A DNA stretch of 64,000 nucleotides from Gyrodactylus bullatarudis (GCA_012064415.1 SSNU01000317.1:124001-188000), one strand, 5' to 3'; positions 24,901 through 37,700 are shown, counted from the first letter of the stretch. Notes: generated by a model from the letters alone, not told the origin. Numbers and translations are program-made.

Positions 24901-27900
24901 TTTTTAACTAGGAAAAACATAATGAACTATGTATTATCAAAAAACCTGTAGAGAACGTTGACATTTATCTAGACTATAATTTCAATAAGAGTCTCAGAGT
25001 TCCAAAAATATAACCTCTCCATACATATAAAATGAATCTGACTAATTTTCTCATTTCACAGTTAATGGGGAATGGAGTAATTGGTCATCCTGGTCAGCTT
25101 GTTCAAAAACATGCGGCGAAGGTGTAAAAATACGCTCTAGGACATGCTCTGAACCTTCTCCTCAAAATGGAGGACGTTTATGTCCTGGTGCTTCACAACA
25201 AAAGGAATACTGCGAGCTTCGACCATTTACAACAAAAGAGGAATGTCCCGATCTTGGTTATGACTATACATCAATGTCATCATGGTCTGAATGGTCAGCA
25301 TGGACCTCTTGTCAAATACAATGTCCAACTGGTGAGAATAAAAACTAAATATAAGATTTATTTCCTTTAACTTTCTCCTGAATTCTTATATAAATGTTTC
25401 ATAAAATTAATTAAACAGATCCAGTAAATGACTCAAATCGTATATTCAACGGAATGCGGAACCGTATTCGAAAATGTCGGATGAGAAATGGGGTAGAAAG
25501 CAATGACTGCGGCCAGGGAGCAGAAGAATCTGAAGCCTGTCAGATAACTTATGGAAATACAGATTGTAGTGTAAGAAAACTAAGCCAAACGGGTCAAATA
25601 ATTGGATCAATACGTGGTTCCTTAAATGGAGTTGATATAGGAAGTTTAATTATAAATGGTACATGGAATAATATGGCTGAAAAAGAAGATACAGAAGTCA
25701 TTGTTGATATAATCGGTGCTAAGGAAAATCATTTGAATTGCCTCAAAACATTAAATGGAATATTAAATCCAGCCTACTGGTTATCAGCAACAGAGGTGAG
25801 TCATGAATATTAAAAGCTAGGAAATATAAAGTTGAGAATTTTACAGAAACTTCACTTATTTCAATGAAAATTTGAAATTTTTTTGAATAATCTTCATGAT
25901 ATTTCAAAATCATTTCACTTCACCTTGCTGAGTTAAATTTTCTAGATTATTCTGATATGCGATAATCAAAATTTCGGAAATTTTCACATTTGAACGGTCT
26001 CAATACTTTATGAATCCAGAGTTTGAAAATTTCTGAATTTTGATCATTGCATTTCAGAATAATCTAAAAAAGCTAACTCAGCAAGGCTTGGTGGAATGGT
26101 TTTCAAATATCACAAACATTATTTTCAAAAAATACTACAGGCTATTGATGATTCAATAAGTTGGGTAGTGTTGATTAATCCAGAATAGCATATGATTTTA
26201 ATGCATATTTTTCAATAGAGAAATCAAGCTTCAAACGGTTATACAGTCAGTGGTTCCGATGTCAATATGTGGGATATAGAAGCTCAATTTGCTGATGGTA
26301 GTTCTGTTCTCATAGATGTTCAAGGCATACACCGAGAGAATTCCCCATTAGATCAAATAAAAGTTGACGCTCAAATATCTGGTTCTTGTCCAGATTATTT
26401 GATAGAGAAAAATCGTTCCAAACAGGACTTAGATATATCGTTGTTACCCACTGTAACACAGCTAATTCAGATGAGTCACTCAAGAAGTAAGCAATTTTAG
26501 AAATTCACGGTTTTCTACGGAACACTTGTTGGAACTTTTGGACTCTAAAATATTTTAATCTTATTATTTTCAACTTGAGTATCATTTTAAACTTCAAATT
26601 TGTTATGGATTAGGATATGGGTTAGTAAGAAGAGTGGATGTATTGTTTTGGGACTTTATCAAGTTAGGCACCTCAATACCTGGCTCATGGGTTTCAATAA
26701 ATACAATAATAAAAATCGTAGTGTTCTTTTACAGGATAAACTTCGCGTAAATTCGAACACCATAGCAAAATTTAAAAAAATTTACAAATATTTCTCTCCG
26801 TACAATATTATAACCAAGTTTTTCAAATTAAAGATAAATGACATTTTAAAAAGCACTTCTTCGTCTCTCTTTTAATCTACAAATATCATCTATCTATATC
26901 AAATCTGATAGGGTTCAAAGTAGGCTTAGTAAGCAAACTCTTTTTGGACAAAAAGATTAGGTTGTTCTCTCTGGATCAAGATTGCCTCTACAGTCTTAAG
27001 AACTGTGACATTGTTTCCTGTCTGTCTATGAAGAATTTCAAATTTTTAAGGGGAAACTGTCAATGTACTCAGATTGGCAAAAGCATTTGAATTTGTTAAC
27101 AACACTTGATTCAAAACAGAATTAAATTCTCTATTAAAAAACTAGGTCAAATTCACGGAGTTGCTTCGAGTGCTTTTAAAATTAATCAAAATAGTTCAAC
27201 AAATATTGAACCGTTTACGTGGATATCGAAGATTATCGTTCCATCTGGACGCAGACAACGTTATCTAAAGCAGGGCCTACACAAAAATAGCCTCTCAGTT
27301 TCAGCCAACTCAAATGGTAAACTCACATTCTACGTCCTTGTTCATACAGATAGACCTGTAGATCACTACGTGTGTCCAAATGGATTCCAGTTAAGACAAT
27401 CAGTTATTGAAACAGATGATTACTCGTCGAGTTATTGTATTGGTAGGTTCTAAAAAGAAATAAAAGTTTTATAACTAATTAATTGTTACTTTAATTTGCA
27501 GATATTGATGAGTGCTTATCATCTGATACAAATAATTGTCAACAGTTGTGTGAAAACTTTATCGGTGGCTATTCATGTTCATGTGATGCTGGTTATTACC
27601 TCTCACAAGATGGCCAGAGTTGTATAGATGTAGATGAATGTACAGAGAGTTAGTTATATTCAACAAAATAATTATTTTATTTTATAATTCTACTTCAAAG
27701 TAGACACATGTTTCCCAAAACATATTATATATAATAAATTGAGATTAGAGTTTAGATATACTTCAAGTAAGTCTAAACGAGTAACGATCTGCTAACAGTT
27801 CATACTAAATATATATGATAACACTGCTTTGGATGAGTTCACTCAAGTTTTATCTCATCAATCAACTGTATATAGTTACATTACATCCTCCTTCTTATTT

Positions 27901-30900
27901 TCGGGTAGGCTTTTGCATGTTTTTAATTTTTAATCATATCTTTTTCATCCATTATTTATCATATTCTAGAATTAGTTTTAACTTACTCTTCAGTTTTGCC
28001 TCATATTCACACAGTCATGTAGAGTACGTCGTAGATATGAGATCATTGATAAAGAAATCTTCGAAATTAAAAAAAATCTAGAATAGATAATAGAGGTTTT
28101 CATGCATGACTGTGGGTTTTAGATATTCCATTCGAATTCCAAATTTTAAATAAGATGGTTAACTCATTAATCTCTACCTAATTTTTAGACAAGAACGTCT
28201 GTCCATATGGAGAATGCAAGAATACTCCCGGAAGTTATACGTGCATTCAAGTTTGTACACAAGGAACCCAAATGGTCAATGGCACATGTCAAGATGTTGA
28301 TGAGTGTATATTACAGCCTGGCATTTGTGGAGATCATCAATGCATTAATCTCTACGGTTCTTATACATGCGAATGTGGCATGGGCTTCCAGAAATTCGGA
28401 GAGACCTGCAGAGGTAAGTAGTCATTAAAGAGTTTTGGTTGGTAGTAGTTTTTTGTTTCTTAATGCATTTTATATTCATCCAAATTATTTGCCACTTAAA
28501 AGCTATGGCTTTCTTCAAAAGTTGATATTATGTATCCATCAGATGACTTGATAGAATAGAATTCAAAAAACGCAAAGCAACAGAGCTTGAAAAATGCATA
28601 TCAATAAACATAAAAATAATTTTTAGGCAGTATAAACACACTGGTTACATAAAAATTATTGTCTACAAAAAACTGAGAATCGGATTTTTATGACTATTTG
28701 GGTTTGTATCGACTTTTTTTTACCGAGAAATATTCCAGAATGAGTAAAAATACTTTCGGTATATTAATTTTTTATTCCTTTCCTCTAGACATAAACGAAT
28801 GTATTGAAAATCCAAGATCATGTCTTCCCCATGAACGGTGTATTAATATGCCTGGTGAATTTCGGTGTGAATCAGTCTGTCGTGAAGGTTACTTTATAGA
28901 TGGACCAATCGAGGGTAACGAAGTTAGATGTACAGATATAAATGAATGTCAACATGGTATATTCACATGTCCAAGAGGTTCATCTTGTATTAACCAGCCA
29001 GGTGGTTATACATGTGAATGCTACGATAATTCCGAGCCAGTTGATGGTGTATGCAGAGGTTTCGATGGAAATTCAACCAATCGATCAATTGAAAGATCTT
29101 GTCCAAACGGATATAGGTAATTCTTTAAAAAGACTTTATTTTATTGAGGAAAATAAGATAACAAGAGAAATTTAAATTAGATTGCTTAGAAAAGAGATGA
29201 GACGAAGCTTATAAAGTAGTGAAGGCATTTATTTTACAGATTACACTAGGTTTTGGCCCATGTTCATAACAATGATAAATAGTGGTCAGACTTTTATATC
29301 AACCTGTTATCAACATTTCTTCGAATTAATTCCAAATATGCTCAATAAATCATAATGAAAAGATTTGGAAATTTTGAAAATTTTGTGCAATCTGATTAAG
29401 TGAAAAAATTATTCAGATCTTAAATGATAAAATATACAAAAGTCGTATTTTTCACCATTTTAGAAAAGTATAAAGACATTTCCCTAAATTTTCATCACAG
29501 ATTGAAATTCAAGAGATACTATCAAGCATAACTTCTAAACCGGAGGAGATAACTCAGAAGTTAGGGCGATGATTTTTAGTGATTTCTTTGCAGTTAATTT
29601 CCATCTTTTTAGAGTTATAATGCTAGCTAGAATAAACTTTTTATAGCAAAAAAATTCGAATATTTCTCAAAATCTACATGGTTAAGAAATTTCAAATATT
29701 CAGAATCCTTTTATTTCGATCTGATAAACATACTGTCACAATTTTAATAAGTATAAACTATTTTGCTAGATTATGTTCTGACAGAATTCTACAAAATATG
29801 TAATTATTATTTAGAGTAAGCTAGATTTTAGAAATTAAGCCTTTTCCGAAACGATAAAATTACATAATAAGGTTGAAAGAATCTATTACATATTATATGA
29901 TTATCTAAATTGATACATCCTGTCTGCTTTAGATTTTTTGTCGGTGGTGTTTATGTTAATGCCGATCTTGCGACTTGTTTGATTGTGTTATGAAAAAATA
30001 TGAAAATTAGCTTAAATTATATTATTCATTTTAAGGGATTTATGATATCATCTGAGATGAATTCAAATTTCACTTAACAGCTTTTTATTTATTGCATTGC
30101 TTACTGTTTCTATCAAGAGAATTATAAACTTTTTGATCTATTTTTTATTGGCTAAAAGCAACGTATGAGATATTTGCTAATATCCTTATATACGAGACCA
30201 TAAACAATCTATTTTACTTTGAAAATTTTAATTAAAAACCTATCTATTTCAAATGATGGAAATATATATGACAGAATTTTTGTACTCTTGTTAGGTTAAT
30301 CAAAAATTATTTTAGCAAGCTTTCATTTATTGTATTTATAGATATTTCATTTGCATTTGCTAGATGGAACAGTACACGTATGGGTTGTTCTGACATTGAT
30401 GAATGCCATGATAACACCAATGGATACTCCCCATGTCAATATGAATGTATCAACATGATTGGTTCATTCAAATGTTCCTGTCCACCAGGTTATCGTTTAA
30501 ACTCCAATACAAATTCATGTCAAGATATTGATGAGTGTACTGGTTTCGAGCCCTGTCAATCAAATCAAGTTTGTCTTAATTTACCCGGGAATTATACATG
30601 CAAGAATCCTAATTGTCCAGATCATTACATTTTCGATCGTAATGCAAAGTGAGATTTTATTTTATCCTATCCAAAAATTTGGACTAAAAATCAGTAGAAT
30701 ACTCAGTCTTGCAAGAATTTAGCGTTTGACCTCAGAATGAGTCATAAAATTGATAGACTTATGAATTTTGAATTTGAGTATTACTATGGATATTTAGAAG
30801 ATTGACTTTAATATCAAAACGATCACTATGTATTTTTTGTCTTCAAAAGTCATTGTACAATGTACATTTTCAAAAGGCTTGTCATGTTCCTTTGATAAAT

Positions 30901-32760
30901 TACAAAAAGAAAACCAAAAGATTTCTTTCTGTCTGAAAGTCTACATGCTGTCCAAGTTGTTTTTATTCTTTTTGCCTCTTATATGAAACAAGAGTCAAGC
31001 TTTGACTTTTATTCCGGCAAAATCTTTTGAGGATATGCTGATAAATAAATATCGTCATTAGTATTACCATAGTTGTATGCTGTTTTTTCGTTTGCCTGTT
31101 CCAATTGTGAAAACATTGCATTGATATTGTTGGAGATGAAAAAAATTAAGAAGAATCATGTCTAGTATTAATGAATAGACTATTAAATCTAGAAAAAACT
31201 AGACGGGAAAGAAACTACCAGCACTATTGATTGATAAAGCAATAAATTTTCTACAGTAGATACATTTTTGAAATTATCAATCAAATTTCATGTTTCAAAC
31301 TGTTGAGATCATAATCTTTCTCAAAACCAACTTATATTTTTGAGTTCAAGTTTCTAGTAAATGAATGTCAAATAAAATTCTACTCACCATAGCAAAGTTA
31401 GGGTTTGTTAAAAATAATTCATAAAAAAATAATAAATAAATTTTAGTAAGACAAATCTAATTTACACCTGATGTGTTGAGTAGTATTCCCAAGATACAGG
31501 GATTTCACCAAGTTAATCAATAATATTCTTTACCATAGATCATGTCGAGTTCATTGTAGCAATAGTAAGCTTGACTGTCCGAGAGGATCGATGTATGCTG
31601 ACACTGTTCAATACATAACTGTGCACATGCCAAACCCGGAATCAAAGTCAACGAAAACTTCTGTTATGCTGAGGGTTATTGATTGGAAACGAGTAAGGAT
31701 TAAGGGAATAAGTTAAATATAAAGCAATTCTGGAAATAGTCTTCGCATATGCCGAAACCAAGAAACTGTATTCATTTCTCAATAGAATTGAAGACAAAAA
31801 CATAAAAATAAGGAATTAAATTTAAGATTAAAAAATTTCGACACCTTTAAAATTGTGAGAAAAATCGATCTCGGGCCAAGGGCAATAATAAAAAGATCTG
31901 TTTAGAGAAATCAAAAGACCATCAGAAGTTGTTTAATTAAATAAAATAACTCTTCAATAAAATTTTCTCATTAAAAAAATAACTAAGAAAATCGTATTTT
32001 TAACGTCAGCATTAAATCCAAGGCAAAGACTATTTCCAGAATAACTTTAGTATTGTTTTTAAATATAAGGGGTTCTTATCACTAATAAGTTATTAGCTTA
32101 TGAACTCTCCGCCACTGGTCTTCATCTAACCCTTGAGTTTATTTTTGTCTTTCATATTGTTATAGCTAGATAAAAAGTTAATATCGCTTAAAAATAGAAG
32201 TAGAAAAGCACAGAAATTATCATTTAAAAATTTAATTGTTTATTTATGGTGGGAACGGTAATGTGACAGAAAATGAAGAGTTTGCAATCACATTATATTT
32301 TTATGTTCAAAATTAAAAATCAAACTATATTTTTCGTGATGGGAAAATTGATCTTAAAAAAGTGTCGATTAATTGAATTTTCTTACAGATGCCACAAGCG
32401 AATTGTGAATATACACTGTTGAATAAGACCGAAAATATTCCTATCAAATATCACACACAAAATGGCATGTTGCACTTTAACCCTGATTGGCCACATTATG
32501 CACAAAACGGTAATGTCTCTTTCGAATTGGATTCTGGAGACGCCTCTAAAACCTACAAGATTGATCGTGATGTTTATGCTGACAAATTATTCCACATGTT
32601 CTTTCGGGTAGCCTGCTATGAAAATAATTATGGCTCATTTAAGCGTAAAACTCCGCTCAGTTCAAGTGACTACACTGACACAAGTCACGATCCGAATGGT
32701 TATCTCATTTTCCAGCATTCATTCTTTGTTTATATCTCATTTTCAAAGTATCAATTTTGA
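7908..32760 (+). CDS. HMCN1: Hemicentin, giant extracellular-matrix Ig protein (about 59 exons)
   Basis: Hemicentins are secreted matrix proteins that organise basement-membrane junctions and cell attachment. I place about 59 exons, with a coding length near 13.0 kb and 4,300 residues. The order is signal peptide, VWA (DSTGS metal site at residues 57-61), a linker, about 28 Ig domains (10042-23385), six TSP1 repeats, a G2F beta-barrel, seven EGF-like modules and a fibulin-type end module finishing at TAA 32758-32760. Vertebrate hemicentin-1 has the same order with more Ig domains. The N-terminal [15 protein letters not shown] and [13 protein letters not shown] and the C-terminal [11 protein letters not shown] mark both ends as genuine. 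Most introns are 50-70 bases, with longer ones in the EGF part. The junctions at about 13320/13371 and 10481/10629 are uncertain. Whether this is the HMCN1 or HMCN2 orthologue is not resolvable; an invertebrate may have one ancestral gene. Confidence 0.93.
10042..23385 (+). other. Hemicentin Ig-domain array (about 28 I-set domains)
   Basis: About 28 I-set Ig domains are encoded by exons beginning at 10042, 10333, 10629, 11770, 11923, 12150, 12444, 13120, 13371, 13575, 13827, 13975, 14345, 14685, 14981, 15221, 15555, 15758, 16131, 16357, 16572, 16754, 16976, 17213, 17376, 17707, 18049, 18661, 18829, 19170, 19577, 20233, 20454, 20622, 20966, 21222, 21366, 21611, 21753, 21948, 22492, 22744 and 23108. 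Each domain shows the first Cys, the central Trp (often IxWxK/N), and DxGxYxC followed by N-x-x-G. Introns usually fall at the start of a domain (before P-P-x or K-P-x) and sometimes near its middle. The first domain lacks the second Cys. One exon (19577-20173) encodes two whole domains. Confidence 0.9.
12692..12925. mobile_element. Hairpin MITE in hemicentin intron
   Basis: An inverted repeat with arms of about 90-100 bases lies in the long intron before exon 13120. Left-arm motifs are TGACTGAAAG, GGATTAAGAAC, GTTTTTGGTGAAT, AAGCTTTATTTT and CTTCGGACCAAACACCGA. The right arm carries the reverse complement in the same order from the outside inward. The left arm has an 8-base insert near its outer end. 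Together the arms would fold into a long hairpin. There is no coding capacity. It is probably a non-autonomous DNA transposon; the superfamily cannot be named. Confidence 0.8.
23386..25560 (+). other. Hemicentin TSP1 repeats (six)
   Basis: Exons are 23108-23456 (shared with the last Ig domain), 23853-24066, 24271-24679, 25062-25331 and the first part of 25419-25795. Repeats 1 to 5 start with [40 protein letters not shown] and [10 protein letters not shown]. Each continues with a C-G-x-G turn, basic residues and the N-P-x-P-x-x-G-G segment. The sixth ([10 protein letters not shown]) is divergent and has an insert before RKCRMR. The W-x-x-W motifs are typical C-mannosylation sites. Confidence 0.92.
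25561..27442 (+). other. Hemicentin G2F / nidogen beta-barrel domain
   Basis: This is encoded by the rest of exon 25419-25795, exon 26219-26486 and exon 27146-27442. Position between TSP1 and EGF modules and weak similarity to the hemicentin-1 G2F domain ([18 protein letters not shown], then [10 protein letters not shown] and EPFTWISKI) support the call. The splice phase across 26486/27146 is consistent. The domain ends with the CPNGFQL segment that leads into the first EGF module. Confidence 0.75.
25878..26132. mobile_element. Second hairpin element in hemicentin intron
   Basis: Imperfect inverted repeat arms (about 25878-25989 and 26023-26132) share CTTGCTGAGTTA and TAGATTATTCTGA with their reverse complements around a short centre. 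The element fills most of the intron between exons 25419-25795 and 26219-26486. It has no coding capacity. It does not share termini with the hairpin at 12692. Confidence 0.75.
27502..30648 (+). other. Hemicentin EGF-like modules (seven)
   Basis: Exons are 27502-27648, 28189-28412, 28789-29116 and 30364-30648. Seven modules start with DIDEC, DVDEC, DVDEC, DINEC, DINEC, DIDEC and DIDEC, the calcium-binding EGF signature. Between modules 5 and 6 is a short non-EGF linker ending SCPNGYR. Human hemicentin-1 has a longer linker at this place. The introns here are the longest in the gene, over 1.2 kb between 29116 and 30364, and hold no recognisable feature other than AT-rich sequence. Confidence 0.88.
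31539..32760 (+). other. Hemicentin fibulin-type C-terminal module
   Basis: The last two exons are 31539-31692 and 32389-32760. They encode the conserved end module shared by hemicentins and fibulins. It starts with SCRVHC just after the last EGF and ends [11 protein letters not shown] before TAA, closely matching the vertebrate end TTFIVYIAVSAYPY. The junction phases at 30648/31539 and 31692/32389 agree. Confidence 0.9.
31728..32045. repeat. Short-arm inverted repeat in last hemicentin intron
   Basis: The sequence TTCTGGAAATAGTCTTCGC at the left and its near reverse complement (GCAAAGACTATTTCCAGAA) at the right bound about 300 bases of AT-rich DNA. A third copy of the terminus, extended as TTCGGCATATGCAAAGAC, occurs near 63066. 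The element looks like another small non-autonomous transposon, with arms of only about 20-30 bases. Confidence 0.5.
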
Positions 32761-32809
32761 AAAGTTAAAAAATAGTTTGTAATAGCAAAGGAATTTATAA
32801 TTTTTTTCA

Positions 32810-32815
32810 AATAAA
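32810..32815 (+). terminator. Likely hemicentin polyadenylation signal
   Basis: A canonical AATAAA lies about 50 bases downstream of the stop codon. Confidence 0.45.
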
Positions 32816-33478
32816 CCGAATTATCATAACTATTGTGTGAAGAATGCGTCCGTTTGGTGACCTTTTTTAGAAAAATGGTTTGTTCATCGTTTTAAATTAT
32901 TAAACTTTAAAACTACTCATAACACACTTTATGTACAGAACTCTTTTAGGAAATTCGTTTCAATTTTTTTAATAAAAATTTTCATTGATTCTAAACGTTT
33001 TCTTACCTTTTGAAAAAAAACTTTTGAAGAAATATTTCATTTCAAATATATATGCTAAATGAAAGCTAGAAAATAGAATTGATTTCAATCATGAGTAATA
33101 TTATTCAGCAACTAAAGTGGAAATTGAAAAAAAACCTACCAGAAGATGTCAAATATTTATTCCAGGCATATTTCTTTATTGAGAAATAATAAGAATAGAC
33201 TTTATCACACAAGAAGGCATCTGGTGTAGAAAATTTTTTTGACAAAATCAATAAATTAACGATAAAATTCCAATTAGCCGTTTCATTCATGACGGGTTCT
33301 GGGCAATAAAATATCTTTATTTATTTGAACACGATCCATTAGTCGATTGATACTAAGTGAATAATTTGGTTCATGGAAGAATTGATTCTGAAAAAGATCT
33401 ACTGATCACTTACAAAGAGGAGAAGAGATGATCTAGTGAAAATCTCGAGAAAAAGGTTCCCTTCAACTCATCTTATTA

Positions 33479-33730
33479 CTAAAGCTAATTGATATGATGT
33501 TGGGAATCTAAGAATTTTACGAAAAACTCAATTTTTTCATCAAAAATTCGAATATGTTAAAGATTTTTTGGAATCCTACCCACCTTTACGATTTGAATTT
33601 TTTTTTCAAATATCAATTTGACGCCAAAATCTCATTTTTTCGAACTTTGAAATAAATTTTTTTATTGATTTCAAAGTCAGAGAGTGATCAAACGTTGATT
33701 TTCAGAATCACAATTGAAAAATAAGCAATT
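33479..33730 (+). repeat. Solo dispersed repeat arm (PLE-associated family)
   Basis: This single copy begins AAAGCTAATTGATATGATG and continues with GGGAATCTA, TTTTTTGGAATCCTAC, GACGCCAAAATC and TTGATTTCAAAGTC. The same blocks occur in the same order in the arms at 42847, 57128 and 63488. It is divergent and has no partner arm. Confidence 0.7.
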
Positions 33731-34738
33731 AGAACCGCGATATTGTGATACTTAAAATAAACAATATTTCTTAGAGAGTATAAGTTATATTTTAGATCTC
33801 TTTTCAAGTCTTCGAAATAGATTTTCAATTTGGAAATTTTAATCTTCTTCTACAAGATGTAACAATATTAAACCTATCAATCAGACATTCTTATTTTTAG
33901 ATACAATATTGGGATTTTTATTTATTATTTTTTAATAAAATTAAACTTTTATCCTGTCTCCAAAAATAGAAAAGATCATACTGCGTGTGAAAGCCTCTTG
34001 TATATCATTTGTCTGGAAATGGAAGAAAACATTGTTCATCTATCTGAATTTATTAATCAAGAAAGAGACGAAGGAAGAAGAGGAAAATTCATATTTAATG
34101 AGTTAAAACTCTCAATCAAGAGTATCTATTGATCCATTGTATAAAATAAAATTCCTGTTCAACTGTAAAGAAACAAAACATATTCCCATGAAAAAACTAT
34201 GTTTCATCACCTTAGACTGATAAAGTTCTGTTTCCTTTTGTTACTGCTTTTAACTAACCTATCAATACAACTGAACTTCTAAAAGTCCTATTGTGTGTCT
34301 GAAGGAAAGTCTGATATTACGAGAGAGAAAGATGAAATGCCAATGAGTATTTTCGTTTGTAGATCTCATGTAACCCTTTAATTTGTAGAGAATAGCACTT
34401 TTCCAAATCCTATTTGAATAAGAAAGGAGTCCAGTATATTTCTCAAGTAATTCTTTATTCATGTCAGCTCTCTCGATAACGTTACAAATATTTCTTTCTA
34501 TCATGCATTTCTTATTCTTCAAAATTTAATTACATCAATTTTATAAATGAATATTTCAATAAATTATAATAATGCAATGACCAATGAGTTGTAATTAGTC
34601 ATCTTCTATACAATTTGAAAAAAAACCCTTGATCGAATAACAAAGATATGTGTGTATAATCAAATTCTCGTATTTTTTATAAATGACTGGATTCATCTTT
34701 CACTAAAACATCAAGTTGGCTTTTTTCTGTCTCTGTTT

Positions 34739-37700
34739 CTATTTCATTATGATTTCATGAGGCTTCTTATAAGTGCCAGTTAGCACCAGCTCTGACTTTC
34801 TCAGTTTTGTAAATCCTTCTCCGCTCTAGAAAAATAAAAAGCAGTCCTTTAATTCGATAAATAATAATATGATCTTATGTATCAATAATCAAAGTTCAAA
34901 TTCTAAATTAAATTGCTTCGTGATATTTTCACTGATGTCAACGCTTGTTTTGCTATAAATGAGTCTTATAAATAGATTAATATCCAGGCATTCATAGTGA
35001 TAAAGTGATAATTCATGGTCGTTTATTATTATTTTCACATGACAGAAAAAAATAAGAAACAAAAAAATGTTAGATGACAAAAGAAACGCTTCACAAATAC
35101 CAGAGAATTATCCTCCTTTTCAAGGCAAATTAATTCTACATCAATCAATGTTTCTTCCTTTCTTTGAGATTATAAAGGCAATTTTTCCCTTGCTACCAGT
35201 GAATGATAAATGTTGATTAGAATCTCCGAAAGAAAAAACAACTTTTCTGAACACTAGACACAAGTCCGAAAAATTGTGATTTTGTCTTCATCATTATTTA
35301 GTTGAAGATGAAGATTTAGTTGACTAGAAAGTTTGTTATTTTGCTTCAGATAAGTGAAGAAAATTTATGGTTCAAAAGATACCTGGATTGTGCCACAGAA
35401 CTTTACGTGGACTTACTTTATCTCTAATGAGGAGCTTCCATGTACCAGCAGCTGATTCTCCCCAAAAGTGAATAGCATTAAACGGCCATTTATTGATCGG
35501 CTCAGAGCTTTGATCATTCCAGCGTGTATACATCATTTTCACTTTGGTTCCTGAAATGAGATTGAATTGAAAATGATTCTGGTTTTACAGAAATTAATGA
35601 AACATCGTGATCCAAAATAAAGATTGTATCCAATCATTGGACAGAGGGGAAAAATAAAATTTTGGTAATAAACACATTTTAATTTCGAATTTAGTATTTT
35701 TGTGTTCATTTCAATTCCCATGTTGTAGAATGTCTGAATTATTATCAACGATAAAGATTATAAACAAAAAATAATAATAAATAAATTACAATACTGGATT
35801 AAAGAGATTATTCAAACGTAGACAAAAGCGTAGAACAGAACTATGGAATTAGAGAAAATATTTATTTTATCATTGGAACCTGTTGAAAAAAAGTAGAAAA
35901 AAACTTTCTTCTCTAAACTCTACAGGGAATACACCATGCGTCTGTAAAAGTTGGAAAAAAGCTAAATAAATGTCTGAACATTGAAAGAAATTGTTACATC
36001 AATTAGCGTTTTATTGACAAGAGAATAAAATTTGAATTTACTCTTGTTAGCTCATTCTTTCCAAAGAATAAACTCTATTTAATACAAATTGAATTTAGAT
36101 AGACAAGAATAAGATTTCCAAATATTTCTAAAGCTAGTTGACATAAAGATAACACAAGAAACTCAATACTTTTCTTCAGGAAGTCAAGAAAAAATTTATT
36201 TTTCGAATTCTATTATGAAATAAGCTGTGAAAATTTTAAAAAACTCCTGAAAAAATTCAATCTGACCAAAATTAGGCCGTTTTTGCACCAATTTTCTACT
36301 TTTTCAACATTTTAGCTTAAAACTTTTAATGATTTCGAAAATTTGAAGCCATTATTACGATAAAAATATTCACGTAAATTTTTAAATACGTCCGAAAATC
36401 CACATAAATTCATAATTGGAAAAGTAGAAAAAGGATATATTAACACCAAATGTACATTTCTCAAAGGTTCATCAGAAGCCATTATATGCTGATAATCGAG
36501 ATCATCATTAGACGGAGAATTTGAATAGGGCCGTGAAGGTAGAAAGGAATCTCCTGTTTACAAGAAAAAGTTAAACTTTTAAATTTTCGATCATCCCTCT
36601 TCGTAGTAATCAATAAATTCGAATGGTTTCGATTTTCCACAATAATGACGAATTTCTGTGAATTTCTACAGCTGAATTCAAATTCTTTAGGATATATAGG
36701 ATATCAGCATTTAACTGCTTTAAATTTTTGAAATCGTTAAATTGAAAGTGGAAATTTTGTGCATTTTCGAAATTTAAAAAATAGCCTAATTTTGCTCAGA
36801 TTTTTTCAGAAGTTTTTTAAAATTTCCACAGCTTATTGGCTTATTTCATAATGAAATTTGAAAAATAAATTTTCTGACTTTCTGAAGAAAAATATTTTTG
36901 TAATAAAAGTAAAAAAAATCTGACAAATTATTATTCAAAAACTCAATACGATTTACTGTGGATCCTACCAGCTCAAGAAAATACCAGTTAATATAGTGAT
37001 AGGGTTAAAATGAAAATTAAGATTATCAATAAATCACTAGAATTTGGCAAATAAGACTTACCTTGAGGTGAAATCAGGTCCATCTCAACGCTCCCTCGGT
37101 TAATAGAATACAAAGAGGATACTAAAGATACATGCTCCAGGTTTTTGATCATTTCTCCACAGCCAGTGATTTTGATAGTGATAGAGGCCTTTCGTGTTAA
37201 AGAAAAACCGTAGGGATATCTCTTTGGTAGAAGATTGTATTTACACGTAATTCGCTTGCCAAGGCCAGAACTAGACACTTTATACCATTGCTCAGCACCA
37301 GTTACCAATTTGAAGACATTCAATAGGCCGAATCCAAAGTGAGGACTGAATTTTCGGCCGACTCCATTTGTCTGCCAGTCGCTTTCCTTTCCAATACCTG
37401 TTGATTCTGATGATTGAATTATTAAATGTTGCACATCTCTCCAGGTTAATTTGGGTCTAAAAATTTAAATTATTTTGAGTTCATCAAAATTTTCGATGTT
37501 TAGTTCAAATTTTAACCACAAAAATAGCTTCTAATGCTCACACTAAAGTTTAGTTGTATTTTATTTATGTCATTTGAATTTATCAAGTAAAATTGTAAAA
37601 TTTTGGCCACTAATGATAATACATCGTTATCATCATTCAGCAATCCTAAATTTGTACAATGTACAAGAAAGGAGTGGTTATCATTTTGGATTTTGTGTAA

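Larger units (their letters stand above)
32761..34738. other. Hemicentin-convertase intergenic region
   Basis: The two genes end toward each other here. An AATAAA at 32810-32815, about 50 bases after the hemicentin stop, is a likely polyadenylation signal. One single arm of the dispersed GGCGCC-type repeat lies at 33479-33730. I see no further gene. Confidence 0.5.

Noticed and set aside
26600..26875. 91-codon frame between hemicentin G2F exons
   Set aside because: The splice phases of 26486 and 27146 join directly and restore the domain, so this lies in an intron.
23386..32760. Treating the TSP1-EGF part as a separate thrombospondin- or fibrillin-like gene
   Set aside because: The last Ig domain and first TSP1 repeat share one exon (23108-23456), and the domain order and end module match hemicentin.
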